A DNA stretch of 64,000 bases from Chamaecyparis obtusa (lineage: Eukaryota; Streptophyta; Pinopsida; Cupressales; Cupressaceae), in the NCBI GenBank assembly GCA_027943335.1, contig BSBK01002931.1:1-64000 (forward strand). The letters are read 5' to 3'. Under the pieces are notes generated by a model, which did no database searches, was not told the origin of the DNA, and was given only the letters and a program-made list of their open reading frames with translations. The first letter of the stretch is position 1; each line of letters starts with the position of its first letter. This document shows positions 1-12,942 of this stretch, in pieces. The position numbers were made by a program, and so were the translations under genes.

Positions 1-2720
1 ATCACCTAAGACAGAGAGAAGGTATGTTAAACATTAATCAATTAGACCTCATAAATGTAGTTGTAAGTGAAGAGGATGTTGAATTTGAAAATGTACAGAT
101 GGAGATTGAAAATGTAGACTTGGGGAATGAAAATGTTGCACAAGAACCACATGAATGTTACACATCTCCAAATTATATGTGAAATGAAGTCCCTTGCAAT
201 AAAGATAATCAAACTTCACATTCAGGGCTTTCAGGAAGACCTAAATGGTTAATTGAAATTGAGGAGAATATTATGAATAATTGGGAAGGAAAGAGGTCAC
301 ATAGAACTGTTAGGTTGTGGGCTTCAAGACTTTATGATCATTTTTTTGGAAACAAGACTTTGGTTGAGCAATGTCAAATTTTTTTATAGTTGTTAAAGAT
401 GCAAAAGATGAGACCTGTGCTTGTGAAATTGAAGATTCGTGTGAACAAGAAAATGGAGAGAAATGCCATTGTTGTGAAGAATCTTTTCAATGCTCTCAAT
501 AGCATTGGGAAGAATAGATGAGAAGAAGACAAGAGATTTTCTCAGAGGATTATTACAACCTCCTTAGTAAGTCATTAGTTGAGAAAGGCTCATTTGATGA
601 GACAAACTTGTGTTGACTTCAATATAGACTGTAAAACTTTGGGTAGAGCACTTGCAAGAAGAGAAAGACTTGATGATCTGCTTCAAATTGATACATGGTC
701 TTATGGTGGGAGACTTCCACATTTTGATAAGAAACTAACAGATGTCAAGGATGAAATTCAACAATTTTGGGATGCTAAGTCAAGAGTGTCACCAAATGTG
801 AAGGATGTCTTGAAGTTGAGAGTTGGCAATCGAGACTGCACTCCACATCCTAAACATTATGTGGAGGTAAGTCAAACAATGTTTAATAAAAAATTTTGTG
901 AGACACATCCAACATTGAAAATATCACAAAGGTCTTTTGAATCCGTGAACCCATTTTATTGTGTACCCCTTAAAATTTGGAATACATGTTGTTGCAAATA
1001 TCATGTTGAGTTTTCAATTCATCATGAATTATTACTGTCCATTCATTCTATTTCGCATACTAATGAAATGCTAGAGGATTGTGGTGCAAGTGGTCTTCCC
1101 AAATCATCAAGAGACTTGCTAGATCAATTTTTATGTCATAGAGATGATGGTTGTTTATTTTATAAAAAAGATTGCTTAAATGCCAAGTGCTCAAAATGTG
1201 GTGGCTTGTCCAAGTTTAGAACATGTTTTCATGAGGGTTTGGAACATAATTTTGGAAAGACACTCGTCCAAAAAAAGGTATATGAAATGGTGAAATATAC
1301 ATTGAAGAGTGGAGGTGAAGCCTCTAGATGTGAGTTAGTTGCAAAAGAATACAATGTTGCTGATTTTATCTCAGATTTCAAGACAAATCTTTTTTACAAG
1401 TATGCAAGGCATAGTCACAGGTCTCAATGGTTGGATCAACAATTCAGGTTATGTAAGGGACACTTTCCCCATTGGAACTATTATATCTGTTGTAGAATTT
1501 GTGGAGAACTATACATTGCAGCCCCAAAATGAGAGTCAAGCTCAATATTACAATTCCATTCAGGTTGCTATTTTTGTACACATCACATATATACATTACC
1601 TTGATAGCACAAAAGATGAGTGAAAGATAATTAGAGAGTACCATTTTTATATGAGCGATGACAGGTCTCACTCTCATGAGTTTTTTCAACATTATTTCCA
1701 GAACTATTTTGACTTCTTGCAGGAAAATGGTATTGCTATGGATAGGCATCTCGTTTGGTCAGATAATTGCACCGGTCAATTTAAGAATGCTAGAATGTTT
1801 TATTGGTTGTGTAGAATGCATGTGGGGAGAGGTGTACCTCATATTTGGAGTTTTTTTGAGTCAGGGCATGAGAAAGGGGAGCATGACAGAGTAGGCGAGT
1901 GTGTGAAGAGAGCTCTAGTTAAGGAGCAATTGACGATTTCAGGTGTTGTACTTCTTGATGCTCATTCTATTGTTGATTGGTGTACTTTAGCATTATCACA
2001 AGGGGGGACTCTTTATTCTACAGTGCGTAGATTCTTTTGGTTGGTTGAGGAGGGAACTATAGGAGATAGATTGGATTGTTAAACAGTGAAAGAATCTTAA
2101 AAAATAGATTCATTCTGAAGCTCCAATAGTAGTACATGGACAATTTGGACATGAGAGTTGGCTTGTTTTTGGCCCATGTGTTTTTAGTATGATTGGGATC
2201 ATTGTGAGTCAAGTGAGTGGGTGGATACATGGGTTCCACAATATCTAACTCCTTTATCTTTGACACTCTCTATAAGAAATGATGACATGGACATTTTAGT
2301 CGACTATGACCATCTTTCAGATCTTCTAAAGCTAAGAAGTGTTTTTGCATTGGTTGCACCGCAGGGGAATGATGAGAGGTCAGATGATTGGTTAGCACGT
2401 TGTGTACAAGGTAAACATAATCTTGTACAACTGATGACAGATGGTGAAGGGTTCACATATCCTATTGGTTCAATTGTTGTTGCGGGAACATGGCTACAAA
2501 CATACATGATTAGAAAGAATAGAATTCCCCTATTTGAAGACTATGAGAAGCACAAAACTATTCTCATGTATTCACACCTTGTTATAGCAACAAATGTCAA
2601 GTTGTCAAAGCATCAAGGAAGACTAAAGACAAAAGAAATTTAGACTATTAGTACTGCTGATCATGAAGCACTATTGGAGACCCTGAAGCAAAGAGATGAC
2701 CCTTCAGGAACACTTGACTA
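1..2720 (+). pseudogene. DDE-transposase-like gene, decayed
   Basis: A single protein can be followed across several frames: about 190-540 (GRPKWLIEIEENI...), 579-1532, about 1530-2080 and 2221-2720. Between the pieces are stops, for example near 388, 519, 576 and 1530, plus frame changes. The central part holds the motif WSDNCTGQFKN (about 1756-1790), then an aromatic stretch and SGHEKGEHDRVG (about 1861-1893). An Asp followed by a downstream Glu in this arrangement resembles the catalytic core of uncharacterised eukaryotic DDE transposase-like proteins. A Cys cluster (CLNAKCSKCGG) lies upstream at about 1177-1206. The C-terminal piece (DDWLARCVQGKH, then GSIVVAGTW) is typical of the same proteins. 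No terminal inverted repeats were found and the 5' end may lie outside the window. The family assignment is from memory of motifs, so moderate. Confidence 0.5.
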
Positions 2721-3158
2721 GGTAATAAGTTAAGTTAGTGTATTGTTTTCTAAGTTCATTAAGCTTAATTTCAATACATTAATTTCACCTTTCTTAGATT
2801 GTATTTTGAGTCAATAAACTTGGTTTTCTATGTGGATTGTAACTTGTGTAGGAGCACCTATGAAGATGCCTACGGTCACCATGGATCCAATCAAAGATGC
2901 CTATGATCACCAAAATCATGTATGGGTGGCCAATAGTGCCAAGAAGGGATCTTACATGTTATTTACTTACGTCATTCGCATGGTTTGAATTCTTACATGT
3001 TTGATTGTTGTTTATAATGCTTTAAGGATATTATTTTTTATCATTTCAAAGAATTAATAAATGTTAGACCTCAAACATAATAAGCTTCACAGTTCAAATT
3101 TCACAAGCTTAATCATGATTAGTTTCACAGTTCAAATTTCAAACATACCACTAATAGT
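2721..3158. other. Intergenic, no gene seen
   Basis: AT-rich spacer between the broken transposase-like gene and the tandem array. Short direct repeats of a cacagttcaaatttca type occur near 3087 and 3126. A 24-bp segment at 3063-3086 recurs, with one visible mismatch, at 8146-8169 on the far side of the array. No coding region is supported. Confidence 0.7.
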
Positions 3159-6100
3159 CAGTTGAAAGTGACTTAGCAACGTATCTTTCAAACTGTCTGA
3201 CCTGAAATCAAACCATCTACTCCATCAGCTCTGGTTCATCAAGAAAACACCAGTGACAACCCCATTCTAACCCATGGAGTCAAAGGAACGCTCGCGATCG
3301 TGCTCGAACCAAGTGACCCCAAGGTGCACTAAGCATGATTGGGCAGTGATCTTTCGGGGATCATATCTCAAAACTTGTGAGAGGTATCAAAAAACTATTA
3401 GTGGCTACAAGATAGTGTTTTTGAGGTCTACAATAACCTCTCTTAGTTTTGGGTGATTCAACTTCATTTTACATTTGGCAAGATGATCTCAGTTGATGCC
3501 AAAACTTGTAGTGAGGGTCAGTTGAAAGCGACAGCAACGTATGTTTCAAACCCTTTGACTTGGTATTGATCCATCTTGTCCATCAGCTCTAGTTGGCCAA
3601 GTAAATGCTAGTGACAACCCCATTCAGGCCATGGAGTCACAGGAATGCTCGCGACCATGCTCAACCCAAGTGACCCCAAGCTGCACTAAACATGATTGGG
3701 CAAAAAACTTCTGGGGCTCATATCTTGGAGCTCGTGAGAGGTATCAACAAACCATGAGGGGGTAGAAGATCATGTTTCTAAGGTCTACAATAACCTCTCT
3801 CAGTTTTGGGTGATTCGACTTCATTTGCATTTGGCAGGGCCATCTCAGTCGATGCCAAAACTTGCAGTAAGGGTCAGTTGAAAGTGGCTCAGCAACGTAT
3901 GTTTCAAACCATCCGACCTGGCATCAAATCATCTAATCCATTAGCTCTAGTTGGCTGGGTAAATGCCACTGACAACCACATTCCACCCACAGAGTCACGG
4001 GAACGCTCGCGACCACGCTCGACCCAAGTCATCCCAAGGTGCACTAAGCATGATTGGGCAGCGATCTTCCAGGGCTTGTATCTTAGAGCTCATTAGAGGT
4101 ATTGACAAAATGTCAAGGGCTATGAGATCTTGTTTCCAAAGTCTACAATAACCTCTATCAGTTTTGGGTGATTCAACCTCATTTGCATTTGGCAGGGCAA
4201 TCTCAGTCGATGCTAAAACTTGTAGTGAGGGTCAATTGAAAGCGGCTTAGTAGTGTATCTTTCAAACCATCCAACCTGGCATCGAACCATCTACTCCATC
4301 ATCTTTGGTTGGATAGGTAAACACTAGTGACAACCCTATTCCACCCATGGAGTCAAGGGAATGCTCGTGACCACGCTCGACCAAAGTAACCCTAAGGCGC
4401 ACTAAGCATGATTTGGCAGCAATCTTCCGAGGCTCGTATCTCAGAGTTCGTGAGAGGTATCAAAAAAATTTTAGGGGCTACAAGATCCTATTTTCAAGGT
4501 CTACAATAACCTCTGTCAGTTTTGGGAAAGTTGACTTTGTTTGCATTTGGCAGGATGATCTCAGTCGATGCCAAAACTTATAGTGAGGGTCAGTTGAAAG
4601 CGGCTTAGTAGCGTATCTTTCAAACCATCTAACCTAGCATCAAACCATCTACTCCATCAGCTTTGGTTGGCCAGGTAAACACCAGTGACAACCCCATTCT
4701 ACCCATGGAGTCATGGGAATGCTCGTGACCAAGCTCGATCCAAGTGACCCCAAGGTGCACTAAGCACGATTGGGCAGCGATCTTCCCTGGCTCATATTTT
4801 AGAGATCGTGAGAGGTATCAAAAAAATATTAGGTGCTACAAGATCATGTTTCTAAGGTCTACAATAACCTCTCTTAGTTTTGGGCGATTTGACTTCATTT
4901 GCATTTGGCAAGATGATCTCAGTCAATGCCAAAACTTGCAGTGAGGGTCAGTTGAAAGTGGCTTAGCAGCATATCTTTCAAAACCTCTGACATGGCATCA
5001 AACCATCTTCTCCATTGGCTCTAGTTGGCTAGGAAAATGCCAATGAAAACCCCCTTCCACCCATAGAGTCACAAAAATGCTCGCGACCACACTTGACCCA
5101 AGTGACCCCAAGGTGCACTAAGCACGATTGGGCAGTGATCTTCTATGGCTCGTATCTTAGACCTCGTGAGAGGTATTGATAAACCATCAAGTGCTATGGG
5201 ATCATGTTTCTGAGGTCTACAATAACCTCTCTCAATTTTGGGTGATTCAACTTCATTTGCATTTGGAAATGCAATCTTAGTCGATGCCAAAACTTATAGT
5301 GAGGGTCAGTTGAAAGTGGCTTAGCACCGTATAATTCAAACCGTCAGACCTGGCATCAAACCATCTACTCCATTAGCTCTAGTTGGCTAGGTAAACAATA
5401 GTGACAACCCTAATCCACCCATGAAGTCATGGGAACACTCGTGACCATGCTCGACCCAAGTGACCCCAAGGTGCACTAAGCACGATTGGGAAATGATCTT
5501 CCATGGCTCATATCTTCGACCTCATGAGAAGTATCAACAAAATATCAGGTGCTATTGGATTATGTTTCCAAGGTCTACAATAACCTCTCTTGATTTTGGG
5601 CTATTTGACTTCATTTACATTTGGCAAGGCGATCTCAGGCAATGCCAAAACTTGCAGTGCGGGTCAGTTGAAAGTGGCTCAGGAACGTATGTTTCAAACC
5701 GTTTGACCTGGCATCAAACCATCTAATCCATCAACTCTGGTTGGCTGGGTAAACACCAGTAACAACCCCATTCCACCCACAGAGTCATCGGAATGCTCAC
5801 GACCACGCTCGACCTAAGTGACCCCAAGGTGCACTAAGCATGATTGGGTAGTGATATTTCGTGGCTTGTATCTCAGACCTCGTGAGAGGTATTGAAAAAC
5901 TGTTAGGTGCTACAGGATCATGTTTTCAAGGTCTACAATAGCCTCTCTCATTTTTTGGCAATTCAACTTTGTTTGCATTTGGCAAGGCGATCTCAGTCGA
6001 TGCCAAAACTTGCAGTGAGGGTCAGTTGAAAGCAGCTCAGCAATGTATGTTTCAAACCATCTGACCTGGCATTGAACCATCTACTCCATCAGCTATGGTT

Positions 6101-8014
6101 GGTCAGGTAAACACTAGTGACAACCTCGTTCCACCCACGGAGTCACTGGAACACTCCCGACCGCGCTCTACCCATGTGACCCCAATGTGCACTAAGCACG
6201 ATTGGGCAGTGATCTTTCGGGGCTCATATGTTAGACCTCATGAGAGGTATCAAAAAACCATCATGGGCTATGGGATCATTTTTTTGAATTCTATAATAAC
6301 CTCTCTCAGTTTTGGGCTATTCGACTTTGTTTACATTTGGCAGGGCAATCTCATCGATGCCAAAACTTGTAGTGAGGGTCAGTTGAAAGCTGCTCAGCAA
6401 TGTATGTTTCAAACCATCTGACCTGGCATTGAACCGTATACTCCATCAGCATTAGTTGGCTAAGTTAATGCTAGTGATAAGCCCGTTCCACCCACGAAGT
6501 CATGGGAACGCTCGCGGCGATGCTTGACCCAAGTGACCCCAAGGTGCACTAAGCACGATTGGGAAGTGATCTTCCGGGGCTCGTATCTTAGAGCTTGTTA
6601 GAGGTATTGAAAAACCATTAGGGGTTATGAGATAATGTGTCTGAGGTCTAAAATAATCTCTCTCAATTTTGGGTGATTCATCTTCATTTCCATTTGGCAA
6701 GGTGATCTCAGTCGATGCCAATACTTGTAGTGAGGGTCAATTAAAATTGGCTCAGCAGCATATCTTTCAAACCGTTTGACCTGGCATCGAACCATCTGCT
6801 CCATTAGCTCCAGTTTGTTGGGTATATGCTAGTGAAAACCCCGTTCCTCACACAAATTCATGGGAATGCTTTTGACCACGCTCGACCCAAGTGACCCCAA
6901 GGTGCACTAAGGATGATTGGGAAGCGATCTTCCATGGCTCCTATCTCAGAGCTCATGAGAGGTATTGAAAAACCTTCAAGTGCTACAGGATTGTGTTTTT
7001 GAGGTCTAAAATAACCTCTCTTAGTTTTGGGTGATTCAACTTTGTTTGCATTTGGCAAGGTGATCTCAGTCGATGCCAAAACTTGCAGTGAGGGTCAGTT
7101 GAAAGTGGCTCAGCGACATATATTTCAAATCATCTAACCTAGCATCAAATCATCTACTCCATTGGCTCTGATTGGCTAGGTAAATGCCAGTGAAAACCCC
7201 ATTCCACCCATGGAGTCATGGGAACGCTCGCGACCACGCTCGACCCAAGTGACCCCAAGGTGCACTAAGAATGATTGGGCAGTGATCTTCTAGGGCTCGT
7301 ATTTCAGAGCTTGTGAGAGTTATCAACAAACCGTTAGGTGCTACAGGATCATGTTTCTGAGGTCTTCTATAGCCTCTCTCCATTTTAGGTGATTCGACTT
7401 TGTTTGCATTTGTCAAGGTGATCTCAGTTGATGCCAAAACTTATAGTGAGGGTCAGTTGAAAGCGGCTCAGTAGTGTATCTTTCAAACTATCTGACCTAG
7501 TATCAAACCATCTACTCCATTAACTCTGGTTGGCTGGGTAAACACCATTGACAACCATGTTCTACCCATTGAGTCACCGGAACACTCGCGACCACGCTCG
7601 ACCCAAGTGACCCCAAGGTGCACTAAGCATGATTGGGCAGTGATCTTCCATGGCTCATATCTCAGAGCTCGTGAGAGGTATTGAAAAAACATCAGAGGCT
7701 ACAAGATCATGTTTCTAAGGTCTACAATAACCTCTCTTAGTTTCAGGCGATTCAACTTCATTTTCATTTGGCAAGACGATCTCAGTCGATGCCAAACTTG
7801 CAGTGAGGGTCAGTTGAAATTGGCTCAACAACGTATCTTTCAAACTGTCTGACATTGCATCAAACCATCTGCTCCATCAGCTCCAGTTGGCTGGGTAAAC
7901 ACCTATGACAACCTTGTTTCACCCATGGAGTCACTGGAACGCTTGCGACCACGCTCGATCCAAGTGACCCCAAGGTGCACTAAGCATGATTGGGCAGTGA
8001 TCTTTCATGGCTCA
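3159..8014. repeat. Tandem array of about 13.6 copies of a 358-bp monomer
   Basis: Using the phrase cagttgaaag as a phase marker, monomers start at 3159, 3519, 3875, 4233, 4591, 4949, 5307, 5665, 6023, 6380, 6738, 7096, 7454 and 7811; the last is partial and stops at about 8014. Spacing is 356-360 bp, mostly exactly 358. Monomers differ by scattered substitutions rather than block rearrangements, so the array is not freshly amplified. Each is richer in GC than its surroundings and contains the conserved phrase accccaaggtgcactaagc. Several monomers keep an open 73-codon minus-strand frame in the same phase (5069-5290, 6500-6721, 6858-7079, 7216-7437), but most are broken, so coding function is doubtful. 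This could be a satellite or an expanded piece of a mobile element. Confidence 0.95.
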
Positions 8015-8340
8015 AGTGACTCCAATATGATGAGTTATATACATAGCGAGTATATACGTAGTATTAAAACAATGTAGTACTAAGTGGCTCAAGTGAGTAT
8101 ATATAATGGTATGAAACATAAGAGCATAGAAAATCTATAGTATAAGTTAAACCTCAAACATAATAAGCTCCATGAACAGGGTATTCCAGAGTAAAGAAAA
8201 ACAAATGTAACTTCAACAAGATATAATTTAAATCATAATGATAATCATAATCAAGATATAACTTCACCATTCAATTCCATAAACATGAATAATAAATATG
8301 TATATACAAAAGATGACGCAAATATAACATATAAATGAAC
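8015..8340. other. Array flank, no gene seen
   Basis: AT-rich sequence with a repeated phrase (ggctcaagtga, near 8010 and 8086) and the second copy, at 8146-8169, of the 24-bp segment that also lies upstream of the array at 3063-3086. The pair suggests that the array expanded, or was inserted, inside one older sequence. Confidence 0.5.
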
Positions 8341-8499
8341 ATGTTCTATTTATACAAAGTATCAAATGTATCAAAAGTATCTCCATATACAAATATGGCA
8401 CATGCCATTTCAAAATGTCTACAAAATCAATATTTTAAAGTGTTCAATGTGGCATATATGCCATCTCAAAATGTGCCAAGTGGCATCTCAAAATAACCA

Positions 8500-11400
8500 T
8501 AAAACTAAAACTACATCCTATGCTGTAGGGGGATCATCAAAATGTAGCCTCTTTGAAGAAGTGTTGGGCTCTGATTGATCCTGCATAAAAATGAGTTCAA
8601 ACCGAAGTTAGATTTCTTACCTTATATGATTTTTACATATATATATAGTTCATAATTCAAACACTAATTTAATTAAAATTATAACTTAATACAAATATCT
8701 ATACCTGGTCTCTCGGTCACCTACCATGATCAGGTGTCCTAGCATAAGTCCTAGGTAGCGAAGGGACCATGCCAACAATACCAACTGTGACCTGTAAATA
8801 TATATTTGCAATAATGAGATTAGTAGAGTGGTGAAACATAGAGTAATAAATCTACAAAATAGGATGATAGCATAATAAAATTACAAATTGATTGAACTAA
8901 AATTAAAACTTACATTTGGTGATCCCTCCTCTGGAATAGTGGGCTGGGTTAACAAAGATACGAAAGATTCTCATGGCCCTCCCTCACACTCGGAGTAACC
9001 TATGAGAGTAAAAAGATTGTCAATTATATATAAATGTACTTCATCATAGCAACTTTGGTTACAAAATACAAATAACAATATGTAAAATTCTATGTACAAT
9101 CAGGCTATCAGTCCAAATCGAGATGCCTGTAACCCTACGCTGTCGAACTGTTGTCAGGACATCATCAATAGGCACACCCTATACAATAAAGTGCAAGTAA
9201 CATATTTATTACTACACACAAGTGGCATACATGTGCATGCATAATTAATCTTAAACAATTAACTACCTTTCCTTTGTCGACACCTAATGAAGGAACCCCC
9301 TCGTGCCCCCCATTGACATCAGTTGTAGCCTACAAGAACATAATCAGATGAAAATATATAAGTAAATGTATGAATTTTATTGCTCTAATTGATAGAGATT
9401 TAAGCATGTACACCAAATGATATAAAAAATAACTAATGAGTACATAATTTATAATATACTGTATAGTCATCAAGGCCAAATGAAATGGCTGAAAGTGTGG
9501 ACTCATCCACCTGTCTCACCTCCTCCTGTGTCATCAACTGAACATAAATGGAAAAAATATATATACATAAGTGCATGCAATCATTAAAATTAATCTAAAT
9601 AAATAAATTATTTTTAAATTAAATAAGTCATGTGACAAATTTATTTATAATGTTTACTCTTACTGTATCAACAGGAGTCAATGGCTCTACGTACATGTTG
9701 TGGTTCCACACCACATGCCCCATTTTGGCTACTTGGCCTAATGGGGACCCCCTTTTTTTTTAGGGTCTTTTAGTTGCCTTTGGGGTTTTGGTTTGTTTTC
9801 CTTGTGCAATTAGTTTAGATAGTTAGAATTTTGTTCATGCTTTCAATAAGGCATTACTGACAACTATTTTTTGCATGCAGAAGTTTGATGCTAAGATTTA
9901 CGAAGAAACAACAAGGGAAGTTGACATCTAGGGGACTAAGATTTTTGGAAATCCAAGAAGTGATAGAGAAGTTTTAAAGAGTTCACCCCAACATTCTTCC
10001 AAAATGTCGAGTCTTCAATTTTGACAAAGTTAAAAGAATTTTAACACTTAGCCATTTTTTCAGTGCTGAAGGTCCGAAAGTTCAAAGGTTCAGAAGTTCG
10101 AAAGCTCAAAAGTTGCCCAAGGTTCAAAAGTTCAAAGATCAGAGGTTCGAAGTACGAAAGGCTCAAAGTTCAAAGTTCAAAGTTCAAAAGTTCAGAGTTC
10201 AAAGGTTGGTTTGGAGTTCAAGCTTTTCAGAGTTTTAGAGGTCGAAAAGGCCAAAATGCCAAAATTCCTCACAACCCCAAATGGCCAAAAAATGTTGTGG
10301 ACTTAGCCTTTTTTCAAAGAAAAAATTTGTGGACTTAGAAAATTTTGGCCTTCCTATTTTTTCGGGCCTCCTAAATTTTTGGTCCCCTAAATCTTCGGCC
10401 TTTCAGCCTTCCTATTTTTTTGGCCACCGAAAAGTTCAAAATTCTGAAAGTTGGAGATTTTTTCAGACCTCCTCTTTTTTTGGGCCTCCTAAATTTTTGG
10501 GCCCTTAAATTTTTGGCCTTTCGGCCTTCCTATTTTTTCGGCCACCGAAAAGTCCTAAAAGTCTGAAAAGTTTGAAAGTCCGAGAGTTGGATGAGAAGCA
10601 CTTTTGTACTTAGCCATTTTTGTAGAGCCTATTTTTGGGCCTTTCGGCCATGAGGAGTTTTTGGCCACCTACAAGTCTGACAATTTTGAAATTTTGGAGG
10701 AAGGAATTAGCACTTGGTCATTTTTGGAGGTTGAGTTTTTTGGACCAACTGTTGGGATTTGGGCATTTTTTTCTCATGTTCGAAAGTTAACTCCAGTTAT
10801 CTTAGAGATCATTTTCCAGTCAACTGGGCCTCTTTCTTTGGGTCATTTGGGCATGATTGTGGGATCTCTTTCAGATTATGACTACGTGAAGTAGCTAAGG
10901 CCAATGATCAAGGGTACAAACATGAAGATCATCAAGTGCGTGCACCAGTTCCAGCCTTATTTTTTGAGATGTTTGATGCTTGATTTGTTCAAATCTTTGT
11001 AATGCACAAGGTTTAATTCCATGCTAGGGTAGTTTAGCTCACCTTTAGTAGTAGTTTCTTTAATGCAATCTCTAGTTTAGATTTCTTTTCAAGTTTTAGT
11101 TGTGGCAAAACCCTAGCTGTGGAAATAAGAGCATGGATTTATAAATTGTAATAGAATGATGTAATGATGGTTGACTTGATCATTAATACAAGATATACAA
11201 TTGGTGCTTCATTCATGGTGTGAGTCTTCTGCCGTCTATGCAAAATTTATGAATGTGTGATTTTCTCAATCTTTGTTTCAAAGAGACAATTGGTTGTTTA
11301 GTGATTTTAAGTCTATGATCTTTTAGTTCGGTGTTTGCTTGTATTACATTGCTATGTTGTGACAAATTTTTTAGAAGATTATTCTTTGGTGCCTCAAGAT

Positions 11401-12942
11401 TAACTTGTCTCATGTGTGTGTGCATCTGGAGTGGCTTCATGATTTGATGAGTTTTGAATTATCATACATCTGCATTTGTTCAACTTTCATCGATGATTGC
11501 ATCCATTCAGCTAAAGATTGTGACATGATCTGATCTCTATTGTGTGGGTTTTCTCATCTTCTTGGTTATTTAATTCACATGGTGGTGTGATGCTACCATA
11601 TGTCCAATAGGTTTCTTTCAACAATTTCTTTCAAATCTCTTGTTACCTTACATCTTCTAACCCTCCTTGCAAGTTATTTCAGTAGATCAATTAAATTAGC
11701 ATTGCTTTCATTCTTTAAATCTGAAAATCGTATCAAAAAAGAGATATCTTGGTTTCCTAAAGTTTATTTTATAGTTTCCCTTGAGAAAAGAACCAGCAAA
11801 GGCCTCCTTGTTAAACAGATTCATATTTGTCTTCCGTTGAGATATCCAAGTGGTTGAGACCCAACCAAAAGGAACCTTGAGATTGATTCCATTAGTCTTC
11901 CAAGAGGGGAAGTTGCTCGCGCAAATTCCTAGCCATTCTCCTCGTGTAAAAATGATGCTCAACAATACATCTCTTGAGCACTCTCATGAGATGTAGATGC
12001 TCCATTAGTTGTTGTAGCCTCTGCAGCCGCGTCTCCTGTATCCTCCTTATCAATAACATGTAACTGATATATATCAACATCAGTCAGTGGTCCAAGGCAC
12101 ATATTCTTGCATATAATGCAAATATGGAGCTCGCATACATCTGAACTCTAACGAGATGTCGATGTGCCAGCATCATCCACACCAGGAGGCCGTACTAACT
12201 TGGTCTACGTGATCAACTGATCACTCAGTAAATGAATGGCCCTAATAGTCTGTGAGGCAGCCTCTGCAATGATATCGGGATGCTGCACCAGAGGAGGGGG
12301 TGTGACATCAGTGGGGGGGACAAAGGTAGTGGCCTTTTTGTGCTGGGTAGATGGCCTAGTCTAAGGAGCTCCTCCGCCTATGCCCATGTTGGGCCTCATA
12401 CTCCAATAATTAACATGCTAACCAAGCAAAAACTTAGCATACAATTTTTTTATGAAATAAAATGGGACCTCCAAATTGCTATGTGGTGGTTTATCAAAAA
12501 CCATCCACCAGCAATTCGAAAAGTGTGTGCGCATTGCTTCATTTGTGCACCATTTTATTGATAATTTGGGCTTTTTGGGTTCAACTTGTATTCCAATTTT
12601 AGGATCGACAAAAAGGGCGGCTATATCTTCCTTAGTTATATTAAGGGTCGCAATCCCATCATGGTCAAGCCCATCATCAAATTGGGCATGCATATCATCA
12701 TGCCAATGAAGAGTAGCATTATGTTGCTGCGTGAGTGTGTCAATATTTTCAACAATTGTATTTAGTGTGGCAAGCATGGGACCTAATGTAGGTATATTTT
12801 GATACATGTTTTGGAAACCTCGTATTGTGTTCAAATTTTCTTGTATCAAATCTTGTAAAGATTTAGGGTTTAGATATGGGGGATTGTTTTCGGGATCGTT
12901 ATTTGGTGCGGGAGTGTTATTTTCTTCATTGTTGTCAGCCAC
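8500..12942 (-). pseudogene. Unrecognised multi-exon gene family, copy 1 (split by an LTR)
   Basis: Minus strand. The first exon starts at 12942 (MADNNEENNTPAPNN) and is open for 174 codons to 12418, then continues past two stops to about 12185 (PPLVQHPDIIAEAASQTIRAIH). It is Asn/Pro-rich at the N-terminus, followed by a conserved block KLSIKWCTNEAMRTHF and PFYFIKKLYAKFLL. Small exons then follow down to about 8530: a Cys pair region (ICKNMCLGPL, about 12090), LMTQEEVRQVDESTLSAISFGLD, VTPSVRG, LPRTYARTPDHGR and SSKRLHFDDPPTA, each matching an exon of copy 2 at 27545-29655. Introns are retained, so duplication was at DNA level. A solo LTR at 9696-11964 splits it. No known domain was recognised; it may be the accessory gene of an undescribed DNA transposon. 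Confidence 0.6.
9696..11964. mobile_element. Solo LTR or LTR-retrotransposon remnant, 2269 bp
   Basis: Aligning copy 1 of the unknown gene family with uninterrupted copy 2 exposes an insertion beginning TGTTG and ending CAACA, flanked by GTACA (9691-9695) and ATACA (11965-11969), a 5-bp target duplication with one substitution. Short inverted TG...CA ends plus a 5-bp duplication are diagnostic of an LTR. It contains GTTCAAAG-type purine-rich repeats (about 10063-10210), and two imperfect copies, about 117 bp apart, of a T-rich segment containing ggccaccgaaaagt (10364 and 10481 regions). A leader-like stretch with AATACAAG signals lies at 11150-11200. No gag or pol was seen, so a solo LTR is the simplest reading; it may also contain a smaller insertion. 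Confidence 0.65.

Noticed and set aside
3325..3360. Functional 5S rRNA gene in the tandem monomers
   Set aside because: Only a short internal stretch resembles 5S rRNA; the remaining roughly 100 bases of the gene cannot be aligned by eye.
3159..8014. CRISPR-like or rDNA array
   Set aside because: Monomers are contiguous without spacers and 358 bp long; the plant context and lack of rRNA homology rule out both.
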